Assembly (NCBI GenBank): GCA_934247935.1
Contig: CAKQKE010000003.1
Location: 1 to 64,000, forward strand
DNA length: 64,000 bases
Reading direction: 5' to 3'
DNA from: an uncultured Clostridia bacterium
GTDB lineage: Bacteria > Bacillota > Clostridia > Christensenellales > Borkfalkiaceae
Shown here: positions 33,624-42,519 of the stretch, piece after piece
How positions within the stretch are numbered: position 1 is the first letter of the stretch
How the letters are laid out: each line of letters starts with the position of its first letter
Program-made: the position numbers and the translations under genes
Notes under the pieces: model-generated
Told to the model about the DNA's origin: nothing
Seen by the model: the letters and a program-made list of their open reading frames with translations, nothing else
The model's database searches: none

Positions 33624-34070
33624 TTAAACTTCTTCGCAAGTGCCGCCGGCTTTTTCAATCGCCTCTTTTGCACTCTTGGAAAACTTATTTGCCTTTACGG
33701 TGAGGGCAACTTTCAATTCTCCGTCGCCAAGCACCTTCAAACCGACAGCACCCTTAACTTCTTTAATCTTTCCTTCGGCATACAACATATCGTAATCTAC
33801 AACCGTGTTTGCCTCAAACTCGTTGAGTTGATTTACGTTTACGATTTCGTATTCCTTTCTGAAGTAATTATTAAAGCCTCTCTTGGGTACTCTTCTTGTA
33901 AGGGGCATCTGACCGCCTTCAAATCCCGGTCTTACGCCGCCTCCGCTACGAGCCCATTGTCCTTTGTGACCCTTTCCGCTGGTCTTACCTAAACCCGAAC
34001 CGATGCCTCGACCAAGTCTTTTCTTGCTTTGTCTCGAACCTTCAGCCGGTCTTAATGTATCAATTCTCAT
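33624..34070 (-). CDS. rplO: 50S ribosomal protein L15
   Basis: 148 residues. Gly/Arg-rich N-terminal extension (RLGRGIGSGLGKTSGKGHKG) that threads into 23S rRNA, and C-terminal GGTCEEV-type end. Eleven bases downstream of rpmD. Confidence 0.98.
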   Translation of the reverse strand: MRIDTLRPAEGSRQSKKRLGRGIGSGLGKTSGKGHKGQWARSGGGVRPGFEGGQMPLTRRVPKRGFNNYFRKEYEIVNVNQLNEFEANTVVDYDMLYAEGKIKEVKGAVGLKVLGDGELKVALTVKANKFSKSAKEAIEKAGGTCEEV

Positions 34071-34081
34071 ATCTGCACCTC

Positions 34082-34264
34082 TTAAACTTTCTCTACTTTT
34101 ACAAGGTGGTCTACAACTTTAAGTTGTCCCTGCAACGTTGCGCTGTCCTTAAATACTTTGGACTGTCCGATTTTCTTTAAGCCGAGTGCCGCAATAGTAT
34201 CTTTTTGAACTTTGATACATGCTATCGTACTCCTTACGAGAGTAACCTTAACCTGATTTTCCAT
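34082..34264 (-). CDS. rpmD: 50S ribosomal protein L30
   Basis: 60 residues, typical length. QVKVTLVRSTIACIKVQKDTIAALGLKKIGQ is the L30 signature stretch. Between rpsE and rplO. Confidence 0.97.
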   Translation of the reverse strand: MENQVKVTLVRSTIACIKVQKDTIAALGLKKIGQSKVFKDSATLQGQLKVVDHLVKVEKV

Positions 34265-34277
34265 TTTAAAGTCCTCC

Positions 34278-34799
34278 TTAACCTAAAATTTCTTCGACAG
34301 TCTTTCCGCGAAGGGCTGCTATTTGCTCTGCCGTCCTTGTGGTCGCCAATCCTTCGATTGCGGCTTTTACCATATTAACGGGGTTTGTAGTACCGTGCGA
34401 CTTAGTTCTGATGTTCTTTACGCCGCATGCTTCCATTACCGCACGAACGGGACCGCCCGCGATAACTCCGGTACCTTCTTCAGCCGGCATCATAAGCACC
34501 GAACCTCTACCGAATTTTCCTACAACCGTGTGAGGAATAGTAGTGCCGACAAGCGCGACTTGTTTCATATTCTTCTTTGCTTGTACGGTTGCTTTATCTA
34601 TTGCTTCGGGAACTTCTTTCGCTTTACCCATTCCGTAACCTATCTTGCCGTTTTCGTCGCCTACGACTACAAGAGCGGCAAAACGCATGATACGTCCGCC
34701 TTTTACAACCTTTGTAATACGGTTAACGGAAATAAGTTTTTTGCAAAAACCGTCTTTCTCTTCCTGTCTTCTTTGTGGTCTGCTATTTCTTTCTGCCAT
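34278..34799 (-). CDS. rpsE: 30S ribosomal protein S5
   Basis: 173 residues. Double-stranded-RNA-binding N-terminal domain (ISVNRITKVVKGGRIMRFAALVVVGD) and the C-terminal fold (GTGVIAGGPVRAVMEACGVKNI). Its position near the decoding centre affects fidelity in other species. Confidence 0.98.
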   Translation of the reverse strand: MAERNSRPQRRQEEKDGFCKKLISVNRITKVVKGGRIMRFAALVVVGDENGKIGYGMGKAKEVPEAIDKATVQAKKNMKQVALVGTTIPHTVVGKFGRGSVLMMPAEEGTGVIAGGPVRAVMEACGVKNIRTKSHGTTNPVNMVKAAIEGLATTRTAEQIAALRGKTVEEILG

Positions 34800-34814
34800 T
34801 TTAATCTCCTCCCG

Positions 34815-35183
34815 TTAGAATTTCAAGCCGGCTTCTCTGGCGCCGTCAGCCAAACACTGAACTCTTCCAGTATAGAGATATCCTCCTCTGTCGAATACGA
34901 CAGTTTCGATACCTGCTGCCAATGCTCTTTTACCAACTTCTTGTCCTACGATTTTTGCAGCCTCGCTCTTCGTCTTTCCTTCGATGAGAGCCATAACAGA
35001 CTTTTCGACCGTACTTGCGCTAGCCAAAGTCTTGCCTTGTACGTCGTCTATTACTTGCGCATAAATGTGATTAAGGCTTCTGTAAACGCAAAGCCTCGGA
35101 CATTCGGCTGTTCCGGAAATATGCTTTCTGACTCTTTCGTGTCTTCTCAATCTTTCTTGATTTTTATCCGTTTTTGAAATCAT
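34815..35183 (-). CDS. rplR: 50S ribosomal protein L18
   Basis: 122 residues; binds 5S rRNA with L5. RLRRHERVRKHISGTAECPRL and VVFDRGGYLYTGRVQCLADGAREAGL are conserved. Confidence 0.98.
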   Translation of the reverse strand: MISKTDKNQERLRRHERVRKHISGTAECPRLCVYRSLNHIYAQVIDDVQGKTLASASTVEKSVMALIEGKTKSEAAKIVGQEVGKRALAAGIETVVFDRGGYLYTGRVQCLADGAREAGLKF

Positions 35184-35196
35184 AATTTACACTCCT

Positions 35197-35757
35197 TTAC
35201 TTACCGGCTGTCTTGCCTTCCTTACGTTCGATTACTTCATCCTTATAGCGGATACCGTAGCCGTGGTAAGGTTCGGGCTTGCGAAGAGACCTTATAGTCG
35301 ACGCAACCTGACCTACTTGAACTTTATCGATGCCCTTTACGGAAATTTCGGTTATTGCAGTGCAAGTAAGCGTAATTCCTTCGGGTGCTTTAAATTCGAT
35401 GGGGTGAGAATATCCTACGTTCAATACGATATCCTTGCCTTGTTGTTGAACTTTCCAACCTACACCGGATATAACGAGCGATTTTTCAAAACCTTTCGTT
35501 ACGCCTGTAATCATGTTGGCTAAAAGTACTCTGTAAAGTCCGTGGTATGCTTTTGCTTCGAGTTCGTGTCCCTCTTTTACGTCAAAAGTAGCCTTATTCG
35601 TCTCAACCGTCAAATTGAGTCTTTTATTGTCGAATTCCTGCGTAAGTGTGCCCAAAGGTCCGGTTACCGTAATAACGTTTTCCTTTACGTCTACTTTTAC
35701 GCCTGCGGGAATTTCAACAGGATGCTTACCGATTCTCGATTTGCTTATCTTTTCCAT
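35197..35757 (-). CDS. rplF: 50S ribosomal protein L6
   Basis: 186 residues. Two repeated L6 folds; MSRIGKHPVEIPAGV-like start (here MEKISKSRIGKHPVEIP) and C-terminal RKPEPYHGYGIRYKDEVIERKEGKT. Sits at the factor-binding side of the 50S. Confidence 0.98.
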   Translation of the reverse strand: MEKISKSRIGKHPVEIPAGVKVDVKENVITVTGPLGTLTQEFDNKRLNLTVETNKATFDVKEGHELEAKAYHGLYRVLLANMITGVTKGFEKSLVISGVGWKVQQQGKDIVLNVGYSHPIEFKAPEGITLTCTAITEISVKGIDKVQVGQVASTIRSLRKPEPYHGYGIRYKDEVIERKEGKTAGK

Positions 35758-35772
35758 TTCGATTCCCTCCGA

Positions 35773-36165
35773 TTACCAGATATAAGCAAGCACTTCTCCG
35801 CCGTGACGAAGTTTTCTTGCTTCTTTATCTGTCATTATGCCCTTGGGTGTAGATACGATGGCAATGCCCATTCCGCCGAGAACCTTCGGCAAATCTTCAT
35901 AGCCCGCATATACTCTGAGACCCGGTCTGGATACTCTCTTTAAACCGGTAATAACCATTTCGCCCTTGGGACCGTATTTCAAATCGATTACTATTTTAGC
36001 ATCGATTCCTTCACCTTCTACCTTATAGCCGTTGATGTAACCTTCGGATAGAAGAATTTGCGCTATTTCCGCCTTCATTTTCGACGAAGGAACTTCTACT
36101 TCTTCGTGTTTAGCGGTCAATGCGTTTCTGATTCTTGTAAGCATATCTGCGATAGGATCTGTCAT
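35773..36165 (-). CDS. rpsH: 30S ribosomal protein S8
   Basis: 130 residues. DPIADMLTRIRNA start, PSSKMKAEIAQIL, and C-terminal GIMTDKEARKLRHGGEVLAYIW. Binds 16S rRNA helix 21; in E. coli it also represses the spc operon. Confidence 0.98.
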   Translation of the reverse strand: MTDPIADMLTRIRNALTAKHEEVEVPSSKMKAEIAQILLSEGYINGYKVEGEGIDAKIVIDLKYGPKGEMVITGLKRVSRPGLRVYAGYEDLPKVLGGMGIAIVSTPKGIMTDKEARKLRHGGEVLAYIW

Positions 36166-36181
36166 TTTCTTCTTCCTCCTT

Positions 36182-36367
36182 TTACCAACTTGCTTTCTTT
36201 ACGCCGGGAATCTGACCCTTATAAGCCAATTCTCTGAAACATACACGGCAAACGCCGTATTTACGAAGAACGGCGTGCGGTCTTCCGCAGATGCTGCATC
36301 TCGTATATGCTCTCGTTGAATATTTAGGTGTTTTTTGTTGTTTATTTATCATTGCTTTCTTTGCCAT
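36182..36367 (-). CDS. rpsZ: 30S ribosomal protein S14 type Z (zinc form)
   Basis: 61 residues, the short zinc-ribbon form: CSICGRPHAVLRKYGVCRVC carries the CxxC pairs, and the end RELAYKGQIPGVKKASW is typical. Between rplE and rpsH. Confidence 0.97.
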   Translation of the reverse strand: MAKKAMINKQQKTPKYSTRAYTRCSICGRPHAVLRKYGVCRVCFRELAYKGQIPGVKKASW

Positions 36368-36382
36368 AAATATTCACTCTCC

Positions 36383-36976
36383 TTATGCTTTAAAAGGCAT
36401 TCCCATTGCCTTTAACAATTCTCTTGCTTCTTCATCCGTGTTTGCGGTAGTAACGAAGCAAATGTCGAATCCTCTTACTTTCTCTACCTGGTCGTATTGA
36501 ATTTCGGGGAATATCAACTGCTCTTTAACGCCCATAGCGTAGTTACCTCTGCCGTCGAAAGACTTTGAAGGAACACCCTTGAAGTCTCTTACTCTCGGCA
36601 ATGCTATAGAAACGAGTTTGTCGAAGAAATCGAACATTCTCGTACCTCTGAGGGTAACTTTGATACCGACGTTCATGCCTTGTCTTATTTTGAAGTTTGC
36701 GACGGACTTTTTAGCCGTGGTCAACACGGGCTTTTGTCCTGCGATAAGCGTAAGTTCTTGTTGAACGGTTTGTACGCTCTTTGCATTGTCCTTTTGTTCT
36801 CCGAGACCGCCGTTGATAGTAATTTTTACAAGTTTAGGAACTTGGTTTACGTTTTTATAGTTAAAACGTTTCATAAGATAAGGCACTACTTCTTTTTTGT
36901 AGTTTTCCTTAACTCTGCTTACATAATTGGAATCGGTTGCAGTTTCCTTAGCAACCTGAGTCGTTTTGTTAGCCAT
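36383..36976 (-). CDS. rplE: 50S ribosomal protein L5
   Basis: 197 residues, slightly longer than usual because of an N-terminal stretch of about 20 residues rich in Thr and Lys. KITINGGLGEQKDN and LRGTRMFDFFDKLVSIALPRVRDFKG are conserved. Forms the 5S RNP with L18. Confidence 0.98.
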   Translation of the reverse strand: MANKTTQVAKETATDSNYVSRVKENYKKEVVPYLMKRFNYKNVNQVPKLVKITINGGLGEQKDNAKSVQTVQQELTLIAGQKPVLTTAKKSVANFKIRQGMNVGIKVTLRGTRMFDFFDKLVSIALPRVRDFKGVPSKSFDGRGNYAMGVKEQLIFPEIQYDQVEKVRGFDICFVTTANTDEEARELLKAMGMPFKA

Positions 36977-36999
36977 TTATTTTCTCCTTATTAAATTGC

Positions 37000-37392
37000 T
37001 TATTCGGCGTCTTTTGCCGCAGCCTTCTTCTTGGTAGTCTTCTTTGCTGCTTTTGCCGCTTGAGCCTTCTTGGACTCTACTTTTGTATCGAGAACAGCAC
37101 CGCACTTCTTGCATACTCTTACTTTTTCTTTACCTTCGCCCTTATAAGCAACTCTTGTTGCTTTTTTGCAAGCGGGGCAAACAACGAGTACGTTAGATGC
37201 GTCGATAGGACCGCATTGGTCTACTATTGCGCTTACTTCGTTTGCGGAACGAGCCTTTTTAGCCCTCTTTTGTACGTTGATTCCGTCTACCGTAATAGTG
37301 TTTTTGTCGGGATTTGCAACAAGAACTTTACCTGTCTTGCCGTTGTCCTTACCCGTAAGTATAAGGACAGTATCATTCTTTTTAACTTTCAT
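37000..37392 (-). CDS. rplX: 50S ribosomal protein L24 with added zinc ribbon
   Basis: 130 residues from ATG 37392 (GGAGG 8 nt upstream). KOW domain at the N-terminus (VKKNDTVLILTGKDNGKTGKVL), 23S-binding assembly initiator. Residues about 78-105 read VVCPACKKATRV...VRVCKKCG, giving two CxxC pairs where many L24 proteins have none, so it probably binds zinc. A Lys/Ala-rich tail (KKAQAAKAAKKTTKKKAAAK) extends the C-terminus beyond the usual length. Confidence 0.96.
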   Translation of the reverse strand: MKVKKNDTVLILTGKDNGKTGKVLVANPDKNTITVDGINVQKRAKKARSANEVSAIVDQCGPIDASNVLVVCPACKKATRVAYKGEGKEKVRVCKKCGAVLDTKVESKKAQAAKAAKKTTKKKAAAKDAE

Positions 37393-37405
37393 TTCAAATA
37401 CCTCC

Positions 37406-37774
37406 TTATAAAACTTCGGGAGCAAGAGATATGATTCTCATGTAATCTTTATCTCTGAGTTCTCTCGCTATGGGTCCAAAGATACGAGTACCTCTGGGTT
37501 GCTTCTGAGCGTCGATGATTACCGCTGCGTTGTCGTCGAATCTGATATACGTTCCGTCGGGTCTTCTGATTCCCTTTTTAGATCTGACGATAACCGCCTT
37601 TACAACGTCGCCTTTTTTTACCGTTCCTCCGGGAGTAGCCGTCTTAACACTTGCAACGATTACGTCGCCAATGTTACCACTTCTTCTGAAAGAACCGCCT
37701 AAAACTCTTATGCACATAATTTCTTTTGCGCCGGAGTTGTCTGCTGCTGTTAATCTTGTCTGTGGCTGTATCAT
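37406..37774 (-). CDS. rplN: 50S ribosomal protein L14
   Basis: 122 residues. MIQPQTRLTAADNSGAKEIMCIRVLGG start and GTRIFGPIARELRDKDYMRIISLAPEVL end are textbook L14. At the subunit interface. Confidence 0.98.
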   Translation of the reverse strand: MIQPQTRLTAADNSGAKEIMCIRVLGGSFRRSGNIGDVIVASVKTATPGGTVKKGDVVKAVIVRSKKGIRRPDGTYIRFDDNAAVIIDAQKQPRGTRIFGPIARELRDKDYMRIISLAPEVL

Positions 37775-37792
37775 ATTAGCATCCTCCTCTTA

Positions 37793-38047
37793 TTACTTCG
37801 CCTTTTCTATAATCTCGGCAACTCTCCAATTCTTCGTAGCGGATAATTTTCTCGTTTCAACGATTCTTACCTTATCGCCTACGCCGCACTCGTTGTTTTC
37901 GTCGTGCGCCTTGAATTTCTTTGATTTAGTGATTGTCTTTTTATATAAGGGGTGTTTACTCTTCTCTTCGATGAGTACTACTACCGTCTTATCCATTTTG
38001 TCGGAAACTACGAGTCCGACTCTTTCTTTTCTCAAATTTCTTTCCAT
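37793..38047 (-). CDS. rpsQ: 30S ribosomal protein S17
   Basis: 84 residues. OB fold: KERVGLVVSDKMDKTVVVLIEE, HPLYKKTITKSKKFKAHDE and GDKVRIVETRKLSATKNWRV. Early 16S-binding protein. Confidence 0.98.
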   Translation of the reverse strand: MERNLRKERVGLVVSDKMDKTVVVLIEEKSKHPLYKKTITKSKKFKAHDENNECGVGDKVRIVETRKLSATKNWRVAEIIEKAK

Positions 38048-38061
38048 TTATCCGTCCTCCA

Positions 38062-38262
38062 TTAAGCGTCAGCCTTGATTTCTCTCTCGCGGATAACTGT
38101 CTTTACTCTTGCGATATCCTTCTTTACTTGTTTAAGTACGCAAGGATTCTCGAGTTGACCCGTAGCGTGACGGAAACGAAGGTTAAACAACTCTTCTTTA
38201 AGTGAAACCAATTTTGCCTGCAATTCATCATTAGTCATTCCGTGAACTTCATTTGCTTTCAT
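38062..38262 (-). CDS. rpmC: 50S ribosomal protein L29
   Basis: 66 residues, two-helix protein at the exit tunnel. MTNDELQAKLVSLKEELFNLRFRHATGQLENP is the signature. Its start overlaps the rplP stop by one base, suggesting coupled translation. Confidence 0.97.
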   Translation of the reverse strand: MKANEVHGMTNDELQAKLVSLKEELFNLRFRHATGQLENPCVLKQVKKDIARVKTVIREREIKADA

Positions 38263-38693
38263 TAACCTTCACCGCCTTCTGTTTCAATTTCTTTCTTAAC
38301 GAATTTAACTTTACAAGGAAGTTTATATCCCGCAAGTCTCATTGCTTCTCTTGCAGTCGCTTCATCGACTCCCGCCATCTCGAACAAAACTCTGCCCGGC
38401 TTAACGACGGCTGCCCAATATTCGACGCTACCTTTACCGCTACCCATACGAGTTTCGGCAGGCTTTGCCGTGATAGGCTTATGAGGGAATATATCTATCC
38501 ATACTTTACCGCCACGTCTCGTGAATCTCGTCATTGCGACTCTGGCTGCTTCTATCTGGTTTGCCGTGACCCATGCGCAAGACTCGGCAACAAGTCCGTA
38601 TTCGCCGTAAGCGATTTTGTTACCCTTATTTGCCTTGCCCGTCATTCTTCCGCGGTGAACTCTTCTTCTTTTTACTCTTTTAGGCATTAACAT
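38262..38693 (-). CDS. rplP: 50S ribosomal protein L16
   Basis: 143 residues. MPKRVKRRRVHRGRMTGKA-type start (after ML), GRVLFEMAGVDEATAREAMRLAGYKLP end. Organises the peptidyl-transferase region and A-site tRNA. Confidence 0.98.
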   Translation of the reverse strand: MLMPKRVKRRRVHRGRMTGKANKGNKIAYGEYGLVAESCAWVTANQIEAARVAMTRFTRRGGKVWIDIFPHKPITAKPAETRMGSGKGSVEYWAAVVKPGRVLFEMAGVDEATAREAMRLAGYKLPCKVKFVKKEIETEGGEG

Positions 38694-38695
38694 AA

Positions 38696-39358
38696 TTACG
38701 CTTCGCCTCCTTCAACCTTCTTGGCAGCACCGAGTACTTCTCCTTTGTAAATCCATACTTTGATGCCGATCGCTCCGAAAGTGGTGTGTGCGGTTGCAGT
38801 ACCGTAATCGATGTCTGCGCGGAGAGTCTGAAGAGGAATAGAACCCTCGTGATACTCTTCCGATCTCGCGATTTCTGCGCCGTCGAGTCTGCCGCCGCAT
38901 TTAATCTTGATACCCTTTACACCCAATCTCATAGAGCGGGAAATTGCTTGTTTCATCGTCCTTCTGAAAGACGCTCTCTTTTCAATCTGGCTTGCTACCG
39001 ATTCTGCAACGAGTTGCGCGTCGATATCGGGTTTTTTAATTTCGACGATATTGATTGCAACTGTCTTGCCAACCGCGATTTTAGCAAGGTTTTTCTTCAT
39101 TACCTCGATTTCGGAACCTGCTTTACCGATAAGTACTGCGGGTCTTGCGGTGTAAATAGTGACAGACACTCTGTTTGCCGCTCTTTCGATGGTAATTTTG
39201 GATACTGCGGACGCCTCGTATTGCTTTTTGAGGAATTTTCTTATTTCGTAATCTTCTTTAATGAATGCGGAAAAATTCTTTCCTTCGGCATACCACGAAG
39301 TATCCCAATCTTTTATAACGCCCACTCTGAGTCCGTGGGGATTAACTTTTTGTCCCAT
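38696..39358 (-). CDS. rpsC: 30S ribosomal protein S3
   Basis: 220 residues. MGQKVNPHGLRVGVIKDWDT start, KH domain (RPAVLIGKAGSEIEVMKKNL), and C-terminal GAEIARSEEYHEGSIPLQTLRADIDYG. Forms part of the mRNA entry channel. Confidence 0.98.
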   Translation of the reverse strand: MGQKVNPHGLRVGVIKDWDTSWYAEGKNFSAFIKEDYEIRKFLKKQYEASAVSKITIERAANRVSVTIYTARPAVLIGKAGSEIEVMKKNLAKIAVGKTVAINIVEIKKPDIDAQLVAESVASQIEKRASFRRTMKQAISRSMRLGVKGIKIKCGGRLDGAEIARSEEYHEGSIPLQTLRADIDYGTATAHTTFGAIGIKVWIYKGEVLGAAKKVEGGEA

Positions 39359-39375
39359 TGATACATCTCCTCCTG

Positions 39376-39759
39376 TTAAGCAACGTCAAGTATAACCGTA
39401 ATGTGGCTCGTACGTTTCAAAATCCTGTATCCTCTACCCTTGCCTACGGGTCTCATTCTCTTGAGAGACGGTCCCATATCGGCGTAGCATTCAGCAACTT
39501 TGAGGTCGTTTACGTTCATATTGAGGTTGTGCTCGGCATTTGCTGCCGCGGAAAGTACAACCTTTTTGATGGGTTCTGCGCCGGCTTTGTTGCAGTTATC
39601 CAGAATTGCAACAGCCTCTCTTACTCCCTTGCCTCTGATTATATCGAGAACTACTCTTACTTTATAAGGAGAAATTCTGATATATTTAGCGCACGCGTGC
39701 GGTCTTTTATCTGCAGTCTCCGCACGTTTTGCTGCTCTTTTCTTCATATTACCAGCCAT
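39376..39759 (-). CDS. rplV: 50S ribosomal protein L22
   Basis: 127 residues. AKYIRISPYKVRVVLDIIRGK and MGPSLKRMRPVGKGRGYRILKRTSHITVIL include the beta-hairpin that lines the exit tunnel. Confidence 0.98.
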   Translation of the reverse strand: MAGNMKKRAAKRAETADKRPHACAKYIRISPYKVRVVLDIIRGKGVREAVAILDNCNKAGAEPIKKVVLSAAANAEHNLNMNVNDLKVAECYADMGPSLKRMRPVGKGRGYRILKRTSHITVILDVA

Positions 39760-39777
39760 TTTTTATCTCCTCCCGTA

Positions 39778-40059
39778 TTATTTCGCGCCGGTCGTCTTGG
39801 AATTGCCGGCATGTCCTTTAAACGTTCTCGTGGGAGCGAACTCACCGAGTTTGCATCCGACCATATCTTCCGTAACATATACGGGTACGTGCTTTCTTCC
39901 GTCGTAAACGGCGATCGTGTGACCGACCATTTCGGGGAATATTGTCGACGATCTCGACCACGTCTTGAGAACTTCTTTTTTGTTTTGTGCGTTGAGAGCC
40001 TCTACTCTTGCTAACAATTTCGCTTGGACGAAAGGTCCTTTTTTAACACTTCTACTCAT
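39778..40059 (-). CDS. rpsS: 30S ribosomal protein S19
   Basis: 93 residues. MSRSVKKGPFVQAKLLARVE start; FPEMVGHTIAVYDGRKHVPV and TRTFKGHAG are conserved. Head protein near the A site. Confidence 0.98.
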   Translation of the reverse strand: MSRSVKKGPFVQAKLLARVEALNAQNKKEVLKTWSRSSTIFPEMVGHTIAVYDGRKHVPVYVTEDMVGCKLGEFAPTRTFKGHAGNSKTTGAK

Positions 40060-40071
40060 TGTTTAACCCTC

Positions 40072-40899
40072 CTAGTTAACTCTCTTAAGAATAAACTTGT
40101 TAGTTCTATTCTTCTTCTTTCTCGTCTTATAACCCATTGCAGGTTTACCCCACGGAGTTACAGGTCCGGATCTACCTACGGGGCACTTACCCTCGCCGCC
40201 ACCGTGCGGGTGATCGCACGGGTTCATAACAGAACCTCTGACGGTGGGTCTTACGCCCATATGTCTCGACTTACCGGCTTTACCTACTCTCACGATTTCG
40301 TGGTCGAGGTTGCCGACTTGTCCGATTGTTGCTTTGCAGTTGATTGCAACGAGTCTCATTTCGCCGCTGGGCATCTTAATCGTCGCATACTTGCCTTCTT
40401 TAGCCATAAGTTGTGCGGCTACGCCTGCGGATCTGACGAGTTTTGCACCTCTGCCCGCTTGCAACTCAACGTTGTGAATCATTGTACCTACGGGGATATC
40501 TTCGAGTTTAAGGCAGTTACCTACTTTGATATCTGCATTGCTGCCCGATTCGATTACGTCGCCTACTTTAAGTCCTACGGGTGCAAGAATGTAGGATTTA
40601 GAGCCGTCTTTATATACGATGAGGGCGATGTTAGCCGTTCTGTTGGGATCGTACTCGATTGTCTTTACCGTTGCGGGAACTCCGTCTTTAAGTCTCTTGA
40701 AATCGATTACTCTGTATTTTTGTCTGTTTCCGCCACCTTGATGTCTTACGGTGATTCTACCTTGCGCGTTTCTGCCGGCGTTTTTCTTCTTGGTTTCAAG
40801 CAATGATCTTTCCGGAGTAGTGCAAGTGATTTCCTCAAACGAACTTACCGTCATGAAACGGCGAGCGGGTGAAGTCGGTTTATATCTTTTAATACCCAT
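40072..40899 (-). CDS. rplB: 50S ribosomal protein L2
   Basis: 275 residues. GIKRYKPTSPARRFMTVSSFEEI start, PVGTMIHNVELQAGRGAKLVRSAG, and the catalytic-centre region VRGSVMNPCDHPHGGGEGK. Needed for subunit joining and peptidyl transfer. Confidence 0.99.
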   Translation of the reverse strand: MGIKRYKPTSPARRFMTVSSFEEITCTTPERSLLETKKKNAGRNAQGRITVRHQGGGNRQKYRVIDFKRLKDGVPATVKTIEYDPNRTANIALIVYKDGSKSYILAPVGLKVGDVIESGSNADIKVGNCLKLEDIPVGTMIHNVELQAGRGAKLVRSAGVAAQLMAKEGKYATIKMPSGEMRLVAINCKATIGQVGNLDHEIVRVGKAGKSRHMGVRPTVRGSVMNPCDHPHGGGEGKCPVGRSGPVTPWGKPAMGYKTRKKKNRTNKFILKRVN

Positions 40900-40914
40900 T
40901 GTGAATTCCTCCTA

Positions 40915-41205
40915 TTAAGTCAAAGAATCGAAGAACGCAATGCTCTTGCTGTCTTTCTTTAACTGAACGATGGCTTTCTTGTAAGAAGGAGTGTAACCTT
41001 GCGTTCTGCCCATTCTTTTAAGTTTGCCTCTGCAGTTTACCGTATTTACCTTCTCTACTTGTACGTCGAACAACTTTTCAACAGCCGTCCTTATTTCAGT
41101 TTTGTTTGCGGTTTTTGCAACGACGAAAGTGTATTTTTTATTTTCGATACCCGCATAACTCTTCTCTGTAAGTAGAGGTTTCAAAATAATATCTCTTGCT
41201 TCCAT
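40915..41205 (-). CDS. rplW: 50S ribosomal protein L23
   Basis: 96 residues. RDIILKPLLTEKSYAGIENKKYTFVV is typical; it provides the docking site for SRP and trigger factor at the tunnel exit. Start overlaps the rplD stop by one base. Confidence 0.98.
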   Translation of the reverse strand: MEARDIILKPLLTEKSYAGIENKKYTFVVAKTANKTEIRTAVEKLFDVQVEKVNTVNCRGKLKRMGRTQGYTPSYKKAIVQLKKDSKSIAFFDSLT

Positions 41206-41828
41206 TATTCTCCGTAAACCTCCTCTAATTTTTCTACAGCGCCCTTAGCCATAACCACGACTGCGTTTTTAACGATATCGTAAGTGTTGAGTTGTTCTAC
41301 GGGAAGCGTGTTTACCTTTTCAAGGTTTCCGCATGCCCTCAAAACGAGTTCGTCGCTGTTATTCATTACCAAAAGTACAGTCTTGTCGAACTTCATAGCG
41401 TCGAGAAAAGCAACCATTTCTTTGGTCTTTCCGTTTTCAACCTTGATTTCGTCGATTACATATACTTCATTGTCTGCAAGTTTTGTGGAAAGCGCGCTGA
41501 ACATTGCCGTTCTTCTTGCAACAACGTTCATCTTCTTCGAGAAGTCTCTGGACTTGGGTGCGAACACGACGCCGCCCTTGATCCATTGCGGTGCTCTTGT
41601 AGAACCTTGACGGGCATTACCCGTGCCTTTTTGTCTCCAAGGTTTTTTACCGCCGCCGCGAACTTCCGTTCTCGTCAAAGTGCTTTTTGTTCCTTGTCTT
41701 TCGTTTGCAAGTCTCGTAACGACTGCTTGATGAATAAGCGCTTCGTTGTATTCGATTGCAAACAAATCGCTAAGTTCCATTGTGCCGGTCTCAAGACCTT
41801 TCATATTATATACTTTTACACTTGGCAT
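41205..41828 (-). CDS. rplD: 50S ribosomal protein L4
   Basis: 207 residues. TRTEVRGGGKKPWRQKGTGNARQGSTRAPQW is the extended loop reaching the tunnel constriction. In gamma-proteobacteria L4 also represses this operon through the rpsJ leader; whether that applies here is unknown. Confidence 0.98.
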   Translation of the reverse strand: MPSVKVYNMKGLETGTMELSDLFAIEYNEALIHQAVVTRLANERQGTKSTLTRTEVRGGGKKPWRQKGTGNARQGSTRAPQWIKGGVVFAPKSRDFSKKMNVVARRTAMFSALSTKLADNEVYVIDEIKVENGKTKEMVAFLDAMKFDKTVLLVMNNSDELVLRACGNLEKVNTLPVEQLNTYDIVKNAVVVMAKGAVEKLEEVYGE

Positions 41829-41843
41829 AGTCTTTCACGCTCC

Positions 41844-42473
41844 TTATTTAACGCTGTCGGCGATAGTAACGTAACCGCCTCTCGGTCCCGGTATTGCGCC
41901 CTTGATAAGTAAGGCGTTTCTCGCCACGTCAACCTTAACGATTTCAAGGTTTTGAATCGTAACGTTTTCATGACCGTATTGTCCGGGCATAAGTTTGTTT
42001 TTGAAAACTCTCGACGGACTGCTGTTTGCACCCATAGAACCAACTTCTCTGTGTACGGGTCCTACACCGTGCGTTTCCTTTAATCTGTGATGATTCCATC
42101 TTTTAATAACACCGCTGAAACCGTGACCCTTAGTAACGCCCGCTACGTCTACTTTATCGCCCTGAGCGAATTTTTCAACCGTAACCACGTCGCCTACGTT
42201 GTAGGAAGCAAGGTCTTCGAGTCTGAACTCTTTAAGTACTCTTTGCGGTGCAACTCCTGCCTTTTTGAATTGACCGAGTTCGGGCTTGTTTAAAGCCTTT
42301 TCTTTCGCCTCGTCAAAACCGAGTTTTAAAGCGGCATAGCCGTCTCTTTCAACCGTTTTGATTTGGACAACCGGACACGGACCCGCAACGACTACCGTAA
42401 CGGGGATTACTTTTCCGTCAGAGGAAAAGATCTGTGTCATACCCATTTTCTTTCCAATGATTGCTTTATTCAT
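41844..42473 (-). CDS. rplC: 50S ribosomal protein L3
   Basis: 209 residues. AIIGKKMGMTQIFSSDGKVIPVTVV start; the central loop WNHHRLKETHGVGPVHREVGSMG and C-terminal GPRGGYVTIADSVK fit L3, an early assembly protein near the peptidyl-transferase centre. Confidence 0.98.
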   Translation of the reverse strand: MNKAIIGKKMGMTQIFSSDGKVIPVTVVVAGPCPVVQIKTVERDGYAALKLGFDEAKEKALNKPELGQFKKAGVAPQRVLKEFRLEDLASYNVGDVVTVEKFAQGDKVDVAGVTKGHGFSGVIKRWNHHRLKETHGVGPVHREVGSMGANSSPSRVFKNKLMPGQYGHENVTIQNLEIVKVDVARNALLIKGAIPGPRGGYVTIADSVK

Positions 42474-42519
42474 AGATAAAGTTCACCTCCAAATATATTT
42501 ACAATTTAATTTTTGCCGA

